Made by a program: the position numbers and the translations under genes
Shown here: positions 41,984 to 52,539 of the stretch, in pieces
Layout: each line of letters begins with the position of its first letter
How positions within the stretch are numbered: the stretch's first letter is position 1
The notes under the pieces: model-generated
The model's database searches: none
What the model was told of the DNA's origin: nothing
What the model saw: only the letters and a program-made list of their open reading frames with translations
DNA from: Ruminococcus sp.
Lineage (GTDB): Bacteria; Bacillota; Clostridia; Oscillospirales; Ruminococcaceae
DNA length: 64,000 nt
Direction of reading: 5' to 3'
Assembly (NCBI GenBank): GCA_017624895.1
Contig: JAGAMB010000039.1
Span: 1 to 64,000 of the forward strand

Positions 41984-41992
41984 CTATTACTA

Positions 41993-42044
41993 TTGACAAA
42001 TCTGTTTTTTTATGATATACTAATATCACAAATGAGATTAGTAT
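41993..42044 (+). promoter_or_regulatory. promoter with operator of the HTH regulator operon
   Basis: TTGACA (41993-41998) and TATACT (42016-42021) have a 17-bp spacer. An inverted repeat, ATACTAATATC (42017-42027) and GAGATTAGTAT (42034-42044), matches at 10 of 11 positions and covers the -10 box and start site. This suggests repression by the encoded regulator. Confidence 0.7.
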
Positions 42045-42059
42045 GAAAGGTAAATCTAA

Positions 42060-42581
42060 ATGGAAAAACTCCTTAAAGTTCTCACAGATCCCGTTTCAAA
42101 TAGTATATTGCAGCTGATTAGAGTCAGAAAAAAAATGACAATTACTGAAATACTAACTGAAAACAGAAAAATTCCGAGAGCTACGGTTTATCGTAAGGTT
42201 GACAAAATGCTTGAAGTCGGCGCACTTAAAATTGTTGGCTCAAATAAAATACGTGGACAAACGGAAAATATCTACGCAATAAAGGATATTTACATAGGCA
42301 ACCCCGAATCTGCCGAAGATAGCTTAAAGCTTATTACCGTGAGCATTATGCAAATTTTAGACCAATATAACCGCTATTTTCAAAGCGGCAATGTGGATAT
42401 CGAAAATGACAAGCTTTTTATTCTCAATTACGCCATCTCCCTTTCCGACAAAGATTTCTCTGAAATGATGAGCGATATTCTCAAAATTGTTGATAAATAT
42501 CAGCGTAAGAAACCCGCTTCTGATGAAAAAATCCGAAGTCTATATTTATTATCAGCCCCAGGAGGAGAAAACAATGATTAA
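42060..42581 (+). CDS. ArsR-like winged-helix transcriptional regulator
   Basis: The 173-residue protein has a winged-helix domain (about 1-80: LTDPVSNSILQLIRVRKKMTI, then PRATVYRKVDKMLEVGAL) of the ArsR/HTH_20 kind. An alpha-helical C-terminal half is probably for dimerisation or ligand sensing. No metal-binding Cys motif is seen. It overlaps the hydrolase gene by 8 bp. An inverted repeat on its own promoter points to autoregulation. Confidence 0.82.
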   Translation: MEKLLKVLTDPVSNSILQLIRVRKKMTITEILTENRKIPRATVYRKVDKMLEVGALKIVGSNKIRGQTENIYAIKDIYIGNPESAEDSLKLITVSIMQILDQYNRYFQSGNVDIENDKLFILNYAISLSDKDFSEMMSDILKIVDKYQRKKPASDEKIRSLYLLSAPGGENND

Positions 42582-43572
42582 ATCAAAGAAAAATACAATA
42601 TTATATCCCGATAACAAAAACGGAATATACTCATACGAATATCCAACAATTAACGGCATAAAACAATATGTACAGGTGAGAGGAACCAATAAAAATAATC
42701 CGCTTATACTCTTTCTTCACGGTGGTCCAGGAGGTGCTCTTTCAGGTCTTTGCCATATTTTACAGAAAGGGTGGGAGGATAAATATACTGTTGCAAACTG
42801 GGATCAGCGCAACGCCTGCAAGACATACTTTGCCAATAAGAGCAGGGCAAAGGAAATTGCCCAAACAGGCACTATGGCTGATTATATCAAGGATATTGAT
42901 GAAGTTATTGCATATCTCCACACTATTTACGATTTCGAAAAGCTGATTTTAATGGGATTTTCCTGGGGAACTGCTATAGGTTCAGAATATGCAAAACAGC
43001 ATCCTGAAAATCTTCTTTGCTATATTGGTGTTGGACAAATGGCAAACTATCGCGATGATGTTTTATTTATCCTTAATAAACTGCTTGATATTGTACCAAA
43101 GGGCTGCAAAGATGAAATAAAAATAAAGCGTATGATTGATACATTACCGCAATCACCCGTGTGGAATAAGGATTTATTCAAGTGTATGATGCATTACAAC
43201 TCGTTGTGTACTAAATATATTTCTAAACACGCAAAAGCCATCAAATGGGGCGATATAATAAACTCTCCATTTATTAATTTCAAAGAGAAACTGTCTATAT
43301 CTATTCCAAATTACTCGCTTTATACTAAAAGTGAGGAAACTATGATTTCTTACGATTTCAGGCAAAATCTTAACTACGAAATCCCCATATTATTTATTTT
43401 TGGCAGCGAGGAACCCATTTGCCCAAATGAACCGATTAATGATTACCTTGACGCTATAAATGCACCTGTTAAGAAACTTGAAGTAATCCCAAATGCGGCT
43501 CATATGTGCTTCTTTGACCAACCTGAATCATTTAATAAAATTGTTGACTCTTTTGTAAAATCGCTCAAATAG
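42574..43572 (+). CDS. alpha/beta hydrolase (proline iminopeptidase-like)
   Basis: The 332-residue enzyme has the oxyanion-hole motif HGGPGG (49-54), the nucleophile elbow GFSWGT (Ser 130), an Asp in the FGSEEPICP region and a His in NAAHMCFFDQ. HGGPGG is typical of the prolyl iminopeptidase and related S33 group. Substrate unknown. The start at 42574 follows AGGAGGAG. It probably degrades or detoxifies a compound sensed by the upstream regulator. Confidence 0.85.
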   Translation: MIKSKKNTILYPDNKNGIYSYEYPTINGIKQYVQVRGTNKNNPLILFLHGGPGGALSGLCHILQKGWEDKYTVANWDQRNACKTYFANKSRAKEIAQTGTMADYIKDIDEVIAYLHTIYDFEKLILMGFSWGTAIGSEYAKQHPENLLCYIGVGQMANYRDDVLFILNKLLDIVPKGCKDEIKIKRMIDTLPQSPVWNKDLFKCMMHYNSLCTKYISKHAKAIKWGDIINSPFINFKEKLSISIPNYSLYTKSEETMISYDFRQNLNYEIPILFIFGSEEPICPNEPINDYLDAINAPVKKLEVIPNAAHMCFFDQPESFNKIVDSFVKSLK

Positions 43573-43585
43573 CCCGTATATAGAA

Positions 43586-43614
43586 AAAATCCCGATGCTT
43601 GCATCGGGATTTTT
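43586..43614. terminator. bidirectional terminator between the hydrolase gene and tuf
   Basis: AAAATCCCGATGC pairs with GCATCGGGATTTT over a 2-base apex (effectively 4). A/T tracts flank both sides. Confidence 0.85.
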
Positions 43615-43631
43615 AATATTTCGGTAGCTAA

Positions 43632-44831
43632 TTATTCGTTGATAGATGTAACAACGCCTGAACCAACTGTTCTACCACCCTCACGGATAGCGAAACGGAG
43701 TCCCTCTTCGATAGCGATAGGAGTGATAAGCTCAACGTTGATAGAAACGTTATCACCAGGCATACACATTTCCTTATCAGCAGGAAGATTTACGATACCT
43801 GTAACGTCTGTTGTTCTGAAGTAGAACTGAGGTCTGTAGTTGTTAAAGAAAGGAGTGTGACGTCCGCCCTCTTCCTTCTTAAGAACGTAAACCTGACCAG
43901 AGAACTTTGTGTGTGGCTGGATTGAGCCGGGCTTACAAAGAACCTGTCCTCTCTCAACCTGGTCTCTTGTGATACCACGGAGGAGAGCACCTACGTTATC
44001 ACCAGCCTCACAGAAGTCGAGAGTCTTACGGAACATCTCAAGACCTGTAACAACTGTTGTCTGCTTCTCGTCAGAAAGACCAACGATTTCAACCTGCTCG
44101 TTAACGTTAAGACGTCCACGCTCTACTCTACCTGTAACAACAGTACCACGACCAGAAATAGTCATTGTATCCTCAACAGGCATAAGGAAAGGCTTAGCAT
44201 CGTCACGCTCAGGGCTGGGGATGTACTCATCTACAGCGTTCATAAGCTCAATGATAGGAGCGTAAGCGGGATCGCTGAGATCATCGGGAGCTTCGAGAGC
44301 CTTAAGAGCAGAACCCTTGATGATAGGTGTATCATCGCCAGGGAAGTCATAAGATGAGAGAAGGTCACGGATGTCCATCTCAACGAGCTCAAGAAGCTCT
44401 TCGTCGTCAACCTGATCAGCCTTGTTCATGAATACAACGATTGCAGGAACGCCAACCTGACGAGCGAGAAGGATGTGCTCTCTTGTCTGAGCCATAGGAC
44501 CGTCAGAAGCAGCACAAACGAGGATAGCACCGTCCATCTGAGCAGCACCTGTGATCATGTTCTTAACATAGTCAGCGTGTCCGGGGCAGTCAACGTGAGC
44601 ATAGTGACGAGCGTCTGTCTCGTACTCAACGTGAGCTGTGTTGATTGTGATACCACGCTCTCTCTCCTCAGGAGCCTTATCGATCATATCGTAAGCCTCG
44701 TACTTAGCCTGACCCTTAAGAGCAAGAGTCTTTGTGATAGCAGCTGTAAGAGTTGTCTTACCGTGGTCAACGTGTCCGATTGTACCAATGTTTACATGGG
44801 GTTTAGTTCTTTCAAATTTAGCCTTAGCCAT
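43632..44831 (-). CDS. tuf: elongation factor Tu
   Basis: The 399-residue GTPase delivers aminoacyl-tRNA to the ribosome. It has GHVDHGKTT (P-loop), the switch segments [13 protein letters not shown] and [13 protein letters not shown], and NKAD for guanine. The C-terminal barrel domains are complete. It is the last gene of the str operon but also has its own promoter. Codon use is extremely biased. Confidence 0.99.
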   Translation of the reverse strand: MAKAKFERTKPHVNIGTIGHVDHGKTTLTAAITKTLALKGQAKYEAYDMIDKAPEERERGITINTAHVEYETDARHYAHVDCPGHADYVKNMITGAAQMDGAILVCAASDGPMAQTREHILLARQVGVPAIVVFMNKADQVDDEELLELVEMDIRDLLSSYDFPGDDTPIIKGSALKALEAPDDLSDPAYAPIIELMNAVDEYIPSPERDDAKPFLMPVEDTMTISGRGTVVTGRVERGRLNVNEQVEIVGLSDEKQTTVVTGLEMFRKTLDFCEAGDNVGALLRGITRDQVERGQVLCKPGSIQPHTKFSGQVYVLKKEEGGRHTPFFNNYRPQFYFRTTDVTGIVNLPADKEMCMPGDNVSINVELITPIAIEEGLRFAIREGGRTVGSGVVTSINE

Positions 44832-44919
44832 TGGAAGTTTCCTCCTTAAAATAAAATCTTGTATCTGTCATAAGCAACGGATAGGTACACCTATACCGCA
44901 TACAATGACTTGTATATAT

Positions 44920-44980
44920 ATTATAACAGATATTTTATGAAATTTCAAGTGTTTTGGCAAATAAAGTTATGCCAAAACAC
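44920..44980 (-). promoter_or_regulatory. internal tuf promoter and upstream hairpin
   Basis: On the minus strand TTGAAA (44943-44948) and TATAAT (44920-44925) have a 17-bp spacer. Directly upstream a perfect 11-bp inverted repeat (GTGTTTTGGCA/TGCCAAAACAC, 44949-44980) may terminate part of the fusA transcript. Confidence 0.7.
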
Positions 44981-45027
44981 AAGAATTTATTAAAATACGA
45001 TGATTTTTGCCAAAAACTGAGAAATCC

Positions 45028-47106
45028 TTAGTTCTTAGCGAGTGAAGCCATAATCTTTTCAGCAATGCTCTTAGGAACTTCTTCGTAGCTGTGAGGCTCC
45101 ATTGTATACTGACCACGGCCCTGTGTGTTGGAACGGAGGTCGGAAGTATAACCGAACATTTCTGAAAGTGGAACGAGTGCATCAACCTGGATAGAACCGG
45201 TTCTGGACTCCTGTCCCTGAATCTGTCCACGACGTGAGCTGAGGTCACCGATAACTGTTCCGAGGTAATCATCGGGAACGATAACTGCAACCTTCATAAC
45301 TGGCTCCATAAGGATAGCGTTAGCCTGCTTGAGAGCTTCCTTGAACGCAATTGAACCTGCGATCTTGAACGCCATTTCAGAGGAGTCAACTTCGTGGTAT
45401 GATCCATCATAAAGCTCAACCTTAACGTCAACTACTTCGTAGCCAGCGAGGATACCGGACTTCATTGCGCCCTGGATACCTGCGTCAACAGCAGGAATAT
45501 ACTCCTTGGGAATAGAACCGCCGACAACAGCGTTCTTAAACTCGTATCCCTTACCGGACTCGTTAGGCTCAACACGAATCTTAACGTGACCGTACTGACC
45601 AGAACCACCGGACTGCTTCTTGTACTTGTAGTCGATGTCTGCGTTGCCCTTGATTGTTTCCTTGTAAGCAACCTGAGGCGCACCAACGTTAGCCTCAACC
45701 TTGAACTCACGGAGGAGACGGTCAACGATGATATCAAGGTGAAGCTCACCCATACCAGCGATGATTGTCTGACCTGTTTCCTCGTCTGTCCATGTCTTGA
45801 AAGTAGGATCTTCTTCAGCAAGCTTGCCGAGAGCGATACCCATCTTCTCCTGACCAGCCTTTGTCTTAGGCTCGATAGCGAGCTGAATAACAGGCTCTGG
45901 GAATTCCATGGATTCGAGAATTACAGGGTGCTTCTCATCACAGAGTGTATCACCTGTAGTTGTATTCTTAAGACCAACAGCAGCAGCGATATCGCCTGCG
46001 TAAACTGTTGTGAGGTCTTTTCTGTGGTTAGCGTGCATCTGAACGATACGTCCGAAACGCTCGCGGTTATCCTTAGTAGCGTTAAGAACTGTGTCACCCT
46101 GATTTACAACACCTGAGTAAACACGGAAGAATGCAAGCTTTCCAACAAAAGGATCGGTAGCGATCTTGAATGCGAGAGCTGCAAAAGGCTCTGTATCAGA
46201 TGAAGGTCTTTCTGTTTCTTCATCTGTATCGGGGTTAATACCCTTGATAGCGGGAACATCAAGTGGTGAAGGCATATAGTCGATGATAGCATCGAGAAGC
46301 TTCTGAACACCCTTGTTCTTGTAAGAAGTACCGCAAACAACAGGTACCATTTCGTTAGCGATAGTAGCCTTTCTGATACAAGCCTTGATCTCCTCGATAG
46401 AGAGTTCGCCTTCTTCGAAGTACTTCTCCATGAGAGCCTCATCCTGCTCAGCAACGTGCTCAACCATCTCGTCGTGGTACTGCTGTGCCTTTTCCATCAT
46501 ATCCTCTGGGATCTCCTCAACGCGGATATCCTTTCCGAGGTCATCATAGTAAACGTAAGCCTTCATCTCAACGAGGTCAATGATTCCCTTGAACTCGTCC
46601 TCAGCACCGATAGGAAGCTGAATTGGAACAGCATTACACTTAAGTCTGTCCTTCATCATGTCAACAACACGATAGAAGTTAGCACCCATAATATCCATCT
46701 TATTTACATAAGCCATACGGGGTACCTTGTAGTTATCAGCCTGACGCCATACAGTTTCAGACTGAGGCTCAACGCCTCCCTTAGCGCAGAGAACAGTTAC
46801 AGAACCGTCAAGTACGCGGAGTGAACGCTCAACTTCAACTGTGAAGTCAACGTGTCCGGGAGTATCAATGATGTTGAGTCTGTGACCTGCCCAGTAGGCA
46901 GTTGTAGCAGCAGAAGTGATTGTGATACCACGCTCCTGCTCCTGCTCCATCCAGTCCATAGTAGCGGAACCTTCGTGTGTTTCACCGATCTTGTAGTTTA
47001 CACCGGTGTAGAAAAGGATACGCTCTGTGGTTGTAGTTTTACCGGCATCAATGTGAGCCATGATACCGATATTTCTGGTATTTTCAAGTGAACAATCTCT
47101 TGCCAT
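45028..47106 (-). CDS. fusA: elongation factor G
   Basis: The 692-residue translocase GTPase starts with [27 protein letters not shown]. It has the switch [15 protein letters not shown], and the later domains with the RGQIQGQES loop. It drives tRNA-mRNA translocation and recycling. It lies 27 bp after rpsG in the str operon. Confidence 0.99.
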   Translation of the reverse strand: MARDCSLENTRNIGIMAHIDAGKTTTTERILFYTGVNYKIGETHEGSATMDWMEQEQERGITITSAATTAYWAGHRLNIIDTPGHVDFTVEVERSLRVLDGSVTVLCAKGGVEPQSETVWRQADNYKVPRMAYVNKMDIMGANFYRVVDMMKDRLKCNAVPIQLPIGAEDEFKGIIDLVEMKAYVYYDDLGKDIRVEEIPEDMMEKAQQYHDEMVEHVAEQDEALMEKYFEEGELSIEEIKACIRKATIANEMVPVVCGTSYKNKGVQKLLDAIIDYMPSPLDVPAIKGINPDTDEETERPSSDTEPFAALAFKIATDPFVGKLAFFRVYSGVVNQGDTVLNATKDNRERFGRIVQMHANHRKDLTTVYAGDIAAAVGLKNTTTGDTLCDEKHPVILESMEFPEPVIQLAIEPKTKAGQEKMGIALGKLAEEDPTFKTWTDEETGQTIIAGMGELHLDIIVDRLLREFKVEANVGAPQVAYKETIKGNADIDYKYKKQSGGSGQYGHVKIRVEPNESGKGYEFKNAVVGGSIPKEYIPAVDAGIQGAMKSGILAGYEVVDVKVELYDGSYHEVDSSEMAFKIAGSIAFKEALKQANAILMEPVMKVAVIVPDDYLGTVIGDLSSRRGQIQGQESRTGSIQVDALVPLSEMFGYTSDLRSNTQGRGQYTMEPHSYEEVPKSIAEKIMASLAKN

Positions 47107-47133
47107 AATATCTTCCTCTCACAATGACACTGA

Positions 47134-47604
47134 TTACCAACGGTAGTGTGCAAACGCCTTGTTTGCCTCTGCCATCTTGTGTGTATCGTCACGCTTCTTG
47201 CAAGCACCGCCGGTACCGTTGAGAGCATCGAGGATCTCACCTGCAAGTCTTTCCTTCATAGTTTTTTCGTTTCTCTCTCTGGAATACTTAGTGATCCAAC
47301 GGAGACCGAGAGTCTGACGTCTTTCAGGTCTAACCTCCATAGGAACCTGGTAAGTAGCACCACCGAGACGGCGAGCCTTTACTTCCAGTTCAGGCATAAT
47401 GTTCTCCATTGCCTGCTCGAAAACCTCCAATGCATCCTTACCTGTCTTTTCAGCAACGATCTCGAATGCACCATAAACTATCTTCTGAGCGACGCCCTTC
47501 TTACCGTCTAACATAATGTTGTTGATAAGACGTGTAACGAGCTTTGAATTGTATACAGGATCCTGTAATACATCACGCTTAGCGATTTTACCTCTTCTTG
47601 GCAT
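47134..47604 (-). CDS. rpsG: 30S ribosomal protein S7
   Basis: The 156-residue protein starts [16 protein letters not shown] and has [15 protein letters not shown] and the [15 protein letters not shown] segment. It nucleates 30S head assembly. An in-frame codon at 47622 would add six residues. The ATG at 47604 follows GGAGG and gives the family N-terminus. Confidence 0.98.
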   Translation of the reverse strand: MPRRGKIAKRDVLQDPVYNSKLVTRLINNIMLDGKKGVAQKIVYGAFEIVAEKTGKDALEVFEQAMENIMPELEVKARRLGGATYQVPMEVRPERRQTLGLRWITKYSRERNEKTMKERLAGEILDALNGTGGACKKRDDTHKMAEANKAFAHYRW

Positions 47605-47833
47605 TTCGCTTCCCTCCTTCACATAGATTCATGAATTCATAGGTACTCGTGATGACCGATTACTGCTGTTTTTCAGCTTAACTTCACCGATCATTTCCGT
47701 CAAGACCAATGCAGAGGATATAAATATCTATATAATCTCCGCATTTATCCTGCGATAGTAGTTATCCTATTTTAACTAATGTACGGCTTTTATGGTATGC
47801 CGCAAACCTTACGCGGATCTGATCCGCAAACGC
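47605..47833 (-). promoter_or_regulatory. structured rpsL-rpsG intercistronic spacer
   Basis: The 229-nt spacer is unusually long for this operon. On the minus strand it contains the palindrome GCGGATCAGATCCGC next to the rpsL stop and a GCGGAG/CTCTGC stem around an AT-rich loop near 47716-47747. By analogy with other bacteria this could be an S7 binding site for feedback. That is inference. Confidence 0.4.
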
Positions 47834-48250
47834 TTACTTCTGCTTAGGTCTCTTAGCACCGTACTTAGAACGAGCCTGAAGTCTGTTAGCAACACCCTGA
47901 GCATCGAGAGCGCCTCTGATGATGTGGTAACGCACACCGGGGAGATCCTTAACACGTCCGCCTCTGATGAGAACAACGCTATGCTCCTGAAGGTTGTGAC
48001 CGATACCTGGAATGTAAGAAGTTACCTCGTAGCCGTTTGTGAGCTTTACTCTGGCAATCTTTCTCATAGCTGAGTTAGGCTTCTTAGGTGTAGCAGTTCT
48101 AACAGCAGTGCAAACGCCTCTCTTCTGAGGTGAGCTCTGGTTGATCTGAACCTTCTTCTTAGCATTGTAGCCCTTCTGGAGAGCAGGTGCTGTGGACTTT
48201 GTTTCAAGGTCCTTTCTTCCCTTACGAACCAGCTGATTAAATGTTGGCAT
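47834..48250 (-). CDS. rpsL: 30S ribosomal protein S12
   Basis: The 138-residue protein begins [14 protein letters not shown]. It has the [15 protein letters not shown] and [29 protein letters not shown] segments of the decoding-centre protein. The lysines where streptomycin-resistance changes occur are wild type (TPKKPNS and RVKDLPG). The frame extends upstream to 48418, but AAAGGAGG places the start at 48250. It is first in the str operon. Confidence 0.99.
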   Translation of the reverse strand: MPTFNQLVRKGRKDLETKSTAPALQKGYNAKKKVQINQSSPQKRGVCTAVRTATPKKPNSAMRKIARVKLTNGYEVTSYIPGIGHNLQEHSVVLIRGGRVKDLPGVRYHIIRGALDAQGVANRLQARSKYGAKRPKQK

Positions 48251-48273
48251 AATCTTCCTCCTTTTTTCAAAAA

Positions 48274-48339
48274 ATGGGTATACTGTACAACTTGCACAGC
48301 ATACCCATATATTATATCCCAACAAAGCCCATTTGTCAA
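48274..48339 (-). promoter_or_regulatory. str operon promoter and 5' hairpin
   Basis: On the minus strand a consensus TTGACA (48334-48339) and TATAAT (48311-48316) have a 17-bp spacer. A 13-bp inverted repeat (ATGGGTATGCTGT with ACAGTATACCCAT) at 48274-48308 begins at or just before the start site and is followed by a T tract. It could be a 5'-end hairpin, an early attenuator or an operator. Confidence 0.8.
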
Positions 48340-48475
48340 GGCTTATTGCGAAAAAAACTTCCTGTTTTCTTAATATTTGGTTATTTCCGCCATTAACCCC
48401 TGATTCTCTGTTCCTCAATTGGGCATTTTTATGGCATATCGCACAAAGAACACGACTTTTCTTTGTTGCAGTTGA

Positions 48476-49492
48476 CTATACAATTCTTTCAGTAATACAG
48501 CTGAGGAGCCCGTCAGAAAGTCCGAAATCCATCCCCTTATAGCTCCACATTGCTCTGCCTATGCCGTATTTATCGAGAACAGAATGGATATCCCTGTACC
48601 AGTTCACAGCTGACTCAGCATCAGCAAGCTCATTTACACCATATTCGCCGCAGTAGAGCATAACATCACGCTCCTGTGCAGTTTCGACAGCCTCGCGGAA
48701 GATATTCTCGAAATATTCCGCAGAAAAGCCGTTTTCTGGAATTTCTCCTTCATAAGCAGAAATTTTTGCAGGACATTCAGCGGCAGCTGTTAAAAACTCA
48801 GCCTTGCCCATAGGATACTGAATACGATAATCCCTCGGCATATCCTCAAGCCAGTATGCGCCCTGATGGGTAAACAGCAAAGGATCATAGCAATGGAAAT
48901 TATACACAATATTTTCATCAAAAGGCTGTGCAATATGCTTAACAGTTGTAACGCTGTTATTAAGATAGCTTCCGATAAGTATCTTTATGTCAGGAGCAGT
49001 CTTGCGAATCTCCTTGACTGTACGCTCTGCAAGAGCCATCCACGGAGCGTTATCCGCCTCATCAACAACCTCGTTGAGCAGTTCAAAGGAAAGTCTGTCT
49101 GCATACCGACCGAAACGTCTTGTAAATTCCGTCCAGAGAGCAATAAACCGACAGTTCAGCTCCTCATCATAGAAAAGCCCCGCCTCCTTTTGCTTGGCGT
49201 CAAAGCAGTAACCTGCTGCCTTGTGGAGATCCAGAACCACATTCAGACCGTACTTTCCGCACCATTCAACACAGTTTTCAATGTAAACAAATCCGCTATC
49301 AATAAAGCAGCCATTTTTATCCTGTACAAGCTCATAGTCAACGGGCAAACGAACATGGTCAAAGCCCATTTTCCTGATATTTTCGATATCGCTTTCAATA
49401 ATAAAGGTATCGCAATGTTCCTTAGTAAGCACCGTCTGAGAGAGCCATCCGCCCAGATTAACGCCTTTCTGATAGCCATTCCACTTTTTCAT
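48476..49492 (-). CDS. cytoplasmic GH5 endoglucanase (CelC-like, GH5_37 type)
   Basis: The 338-residue enzyme lacks a signal peptide. It begins GVNLGGWLSQ and has FDHVRLPVDYE, the acid/base Glu 141 in FELLNEVV, the substrate-site FHCYDPLLFTHQ and the nucleophile Glu 283 in LYCGEYGV. This pattern closely follows Clostridium thermocellum CelC. It probably hydrolyses imported cello-oligosaccharides or mixed-linkage glucans. It is a single-gene unit with an AGAGGTGAT ribosome site and a TATAAT box near 49535. Confidence 0.88.
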   Translation of the reverse strand: MKKWNGYQKGVNLGGWLSQTVLTKEHCDTFIIESDIENIRKMGFDHVRLPVDYELVQDKNGCFIDSGFVYIENCVEWCGKYGLNVVLDLHKAAGYCFDAKQKEAGLFYDEELNCRFIALWTEFTRRFGRYADRLSFELLNEVVDEADNAPWMALAERTVKEIRKTAPDIKILIGSYLNNSVTTVKHIAQPFDENIVYNFHCYDPLLFTHQGAYWLEDMPRDYRIQYPMGKAEFLTAAAECPAKISAYEGEIPENGFSAEYFENIFREAVETAQERDVMLYCGEYGVNELADAESAVNWYRDIHSVLDKYGIGRAMWSYKGMDFGLSDGLLSCITERIV

Positions 49493-49637
49493 TAAATATC
49501 ACCTCTAAGATTTAATCTTGTATTATTAATTATAGCAAATTTAATTGCATCTGTATACCATTTTTATTAAATAAATAGTAAAATAATGATGTGCATTTAA
49601 GCTCAGGCTTATTAATTTAATTTCAGATAAATTAAAA

Positions 49638-49663
49638 ACGGACGATTTAATAAAACCGTCCGT
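49638..49663 (-). terminator. terminator of the trk operon
   Basis: On the minus strand ACGGACG pairs with CGTCCGT and TTTTTAATTT follows. Confidence 0.75.
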
Positions 49664-49670
49664 CAGTATA

Positions 49671-51110
49671 TCAATATTTTCTTCTTATACCGAAAAGAAG
49701 TATGAGGGGATAAATTTCAAGTCGTCCGATAAGCATATCAAAGCAGAGTACAAGCTTTGAAAATACGCCGAAATCGCTGAAATTTCCCGATGTGTCAAGT
49801 TTGCCGAGACCGAAGCCGATATTATTCATACAGGTTGTAACCGCCGATATATTCTCCTCAATTGAAAATGTATCAAAGGATAAAAGCAGAACAGAAGCAG
49901 CGTAAATCAGCATAAAAAGTATGAAATAATTGCTCGCTCCGCGGATAACGTCTTTTTCAACAGGTTTTCCGTCCATTTTAACTGTAGACACCGCACGAGG
50001 ACTTACAATATATTTCAGCTCGCGGATACCCGTTTTTATTATAATAAGTATACGGGATACCTTCATACCGCCGCCTGTAGAACCTGCACAGGCACCCACA
50101 AACATCAGCAGCACCAGGAGAGTTTGTGCAAAATTGTTCCACTCGCCCGTATCTGTGGTAGCAAATCCCGTGGAAGTAATTGTGGAGCTTACCATAAAGA
50201 ACGACTTTCTGAATGCCTCCCCTGCCGATTCGTAATTTCCGAGAATACTTACGCCAATTGCAATTGTAGCAGCAGCGATAATTCCCAGATATGTACGAAG
50301 CTCCTCATTCTTGAACACAAGGGAGAATTTCTTTAATGCCAAGAAATAGTACAAATTGAAATTCACGCCGAAAAGCAGAATGAATACTGCAACTGCAATT
50401 TCAATGACAGGGCTGTTGTAGTGGGCTATACTGTCATTCCACAAGGAAAATCCGCCTGTTCCTGCCGATGAAAATGCATGGATAACAGCGTCATACAAGG
50501 GCATTTTCAGTATAACAAGAACAATGATTTCCGATACCGTAATAGCTATATAAATCAGGTAGAGTATACGCGCAGAAAAGCTTGATTTAGACACAAGCCG
50601 TCCAACATTAGGACCTGCACATTCCGCCCTCATCATATGCATTGTACGGACATCATTACTGTTCATAACAGCAAGCACGAACATCAGCACACCCATACCG
50701 CCCAGCCAATGAGTAAAGGCTCTCCAGAACATACAGGAACGCGACATACTTTCCACATCGGTCATAATGGTCGAACCTGTGGTAGTAAATCCCGATACAG
50801 TTTCAAAAAGGGCGTCAATGTAACGCGGTATCTCTCCTGATATTACAAACGGAAGCGCGCCTATAGCTGACATAGCCACCCAGGAAGCCGCTACGCTCAT
50901 AAAACCTTCCATAGAATATACGGAACGATTTTTCGGCTTTTTTACTGTAAAGACAAATGAGAGTATAAGAGTAATAAGAGCAGGAATTCCAAAAGTTGAA
51001 ATAACGTGACTTTCGCCATAGTAAAATCCCACTAAAATTGGAAGAAGCATACATAGTCCGACAATCCGCAATATCTGCCCCATAATGTATATTATCATTC
51101 TATAATTCAT
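49671..51110 (-). CDS. trkH: Trk-type potassium uptake protein TrkH
   Basis: The 479-residue channel subunit has the four selectivity-filter loops TTTGST, SAGTGGF, TSTGFAT and NNIGFGLG, each in a membrane-pore-membrane repeat. It transports K+ under control of the RCK protein encoded directly upstream (18 bp). No c-di-AMP (ydaO) riboswitch is recognised ahead of the pair. Confidence 0.95.
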   Translation of the reverse strand: MNYRMIIYIMGQILRIVGLCMLLPILVGFYYGESHVISTFGIPALITLILSFVFTVKKPKNRSVYSMEGFMSVAASWVAMSAIGALPFVISGEIPRYIDALFETVSGFTTTGSTIMTDVESMSRSCMFWRAFTHWLGGMGVLMFVLAVMNSNDVRTMHMMRAECAGPNVGRLVSKSSFSARILYLIYIAITVSEIIVLVILKMPLYDAVIHAFSSAGTGGFSLWNDSIAHYNSPVIEIAVAVFILLFGVNFNLYYFLALKKFSLVFKNEELRTYLGIIAAATIAIGVSILGNYESAGEAFRKSFFMVSSTITSTGFATTDTGEWNNFAQTLLVLLMFVGACAGSTGGGMKVSRILIIIKTGIRELKYIVSPRAVSTVKMDGKPVEKDVIRGASNYFILFMLIYAASVLLLSFDTFSIEENISAVTTCMNNIGFGLGKLDTSGNFSDFGVFSKLVLCFDMLIGRLEIYPLILLFGIRRKY

Positions 51111-51127
51111 AGGTTTTTCAGTTCTCC

Positions 51128-52486
51128 TTAGTCAAAGATTTCTTTGAGATCTTCAAAACCTCTGTTAGTGGTAACAACAACAACGCTGTCATTTACCATA
51201 ATACAGTCATCGCCTCGCGGAATAATCATCTGATTTCCTCTTGCGATGCTTGCAATGAGGATACCCTCTCTCAGCTTCAGCTTTTTAAGAGGCACTCCCA
51301 CATAACTCTTGCTTTCGCGGACAACAAACTCAATAGCCTCCAGCCTGTCATTGACAAGGCGATACAATGTAGTTACGTTGTTTCCTGTAGAATTCTGCTT
51401 TGCACGGACGTATTGGAGTATCTGATTTACTGTAATTGATTTTGTTGAAATTATACTATCCAGATTTAATGTTTCCGAAAGCTGCATAAGATTAATGCGA
51501 TTGACCTTGGTGACAACCTTTTCAACGCCGTTATTCTTGGCAAGAAGTGATATAAGAATATTCTCCTCATCAATTCCCGTCAGAGATATAACAGCATCGG
51601 CATCATACACGCGTTCCTCACGTACAACGTCCTGATTTGTACCGTCACCGCATATTATATTCACTTTATCAAGCCTTTGGCTAAGCTCAAAGCAGCGTTT
51701 TTCGTCAACCTCGATTATCTTTACTTTTACACCCATTTCACGCAAATTCTGGGCAAGATGATAACCTGTGCGTCCGCCGCCGATAAGAACAGCAGATTTC
51801 ACTCGCTTTTCGCGGTATGCAGAGCTGATACTCTTAAAAAACTTAACCATATTGCTGTGGGAAGCCGTTACGTGTATCTTATCACCTGCGTGGAGAACGA
51901 AATTTCCATTTGGTATAATAACTTCCTCGCCGCGCTGAACCGCACATATTAGTATATCAAGACGCAGACGCTTTGAAAGCTGTGAAAGAGCAATGTTTTC
52001 GAGAATACTGCCGTTTGTGATACGTATTTCAGTTAAATCCACCTTGCCCTTTGCAAAGGTTTCAATATTTATAGCGTCAGGATAACGCAAAATCTTTGCA
52101 ATTTCATTTGCTGAAACGTAATCAGGGTTTACCATCATACTGATTCCCAGTTCTTCACGCATAAACACAAGCTGCTTGTCAAATTCGGGATTACGCACAC
52201 GGGCGATACAATGACGAGCTTTCATTTTCTTGGCTATAAGGCAGGAAAGAATGTTCACCTCGTCACAGTCTGTCAGAGCGATAAATATATTGCATCTCCC
52301 TATGCCGGCTTCTTCAAGAACCGCAGTCTGCAAGCAATTGCCTACAATCCCTTTTACTTCAAATTCATTTACAATTGACTGTATACGGGATTCACTTAAA
52401 TCTATAACTGTGATATTATGCTCGGCACACAAAATCTCGGCAAGGGAACTGCCTACCTTTCCGCCTCCTACAATAATAATATCCAT
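51128..52486 (-). CDS. trkA: Trk potassium uptake regulator TrkA
   Basis: The 452-residue protein has two RCK modules. Each begins with a Rossmann nucleotide-binding motif (GGGKVGSSLAE near residue 7 and GGGRTGYHLAQ near 234) and ends in a TrkA_C domain with IANGN/IPRGD-like turns. It gates TrkH in response to NAD(H)/ATP or c-di-AMP. A GGAGG site precedes the ATG. Confidence 0.95.
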   Translation of the reverse strand: MDIIIVGGGKVGSSLAEILCAEHNITVIDLSESRIQSIVNEFEVKGIVGNCLQTAVLEEAGIGRCNIFIALTDCDEVNILSCLIAKKMKARHCIARVRNPEFDKQLVFMREELGISMMVNPDYVSANEIAKILRYPDAINIETFAKGKVDLTEIRITNGSILENIALSQLSKRLRLDILICAVQRGEEVIIPNGNFVLHAGDKIHVTASHSNMVKFFKSISSAYREKRVKSAVLIGGGRTGYHLAQNLREMGVKVKIIEVDEKRCFELSQRLDKVNIICGDGTNQDVVREERVYDADAVISLTGIDEENILISLLAKNNGVEKVVTKVNRINLMQLSETLNLDSIISTKSITVNQILQYVRAKQNSTGNNVTTLYRLVNDRLEAIEFVVRESKSYVGVPLKKLKLREGILIASIARGNQMIIPRGDDCIMVNDSVVVVTTNRGFEDLKEIFD

Positions 52487-52539
52487 ATAATCCTCCGATA
52501 TGATCAGTTGCCGCAGAAAATATCCGCGATACTACATTA

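Noticed and set aside
48251..48418. N-terminal extension of S12
   Set aside because: It would cover the promoter and leader hairpin; S12 proteins start MPTFNQLVR.
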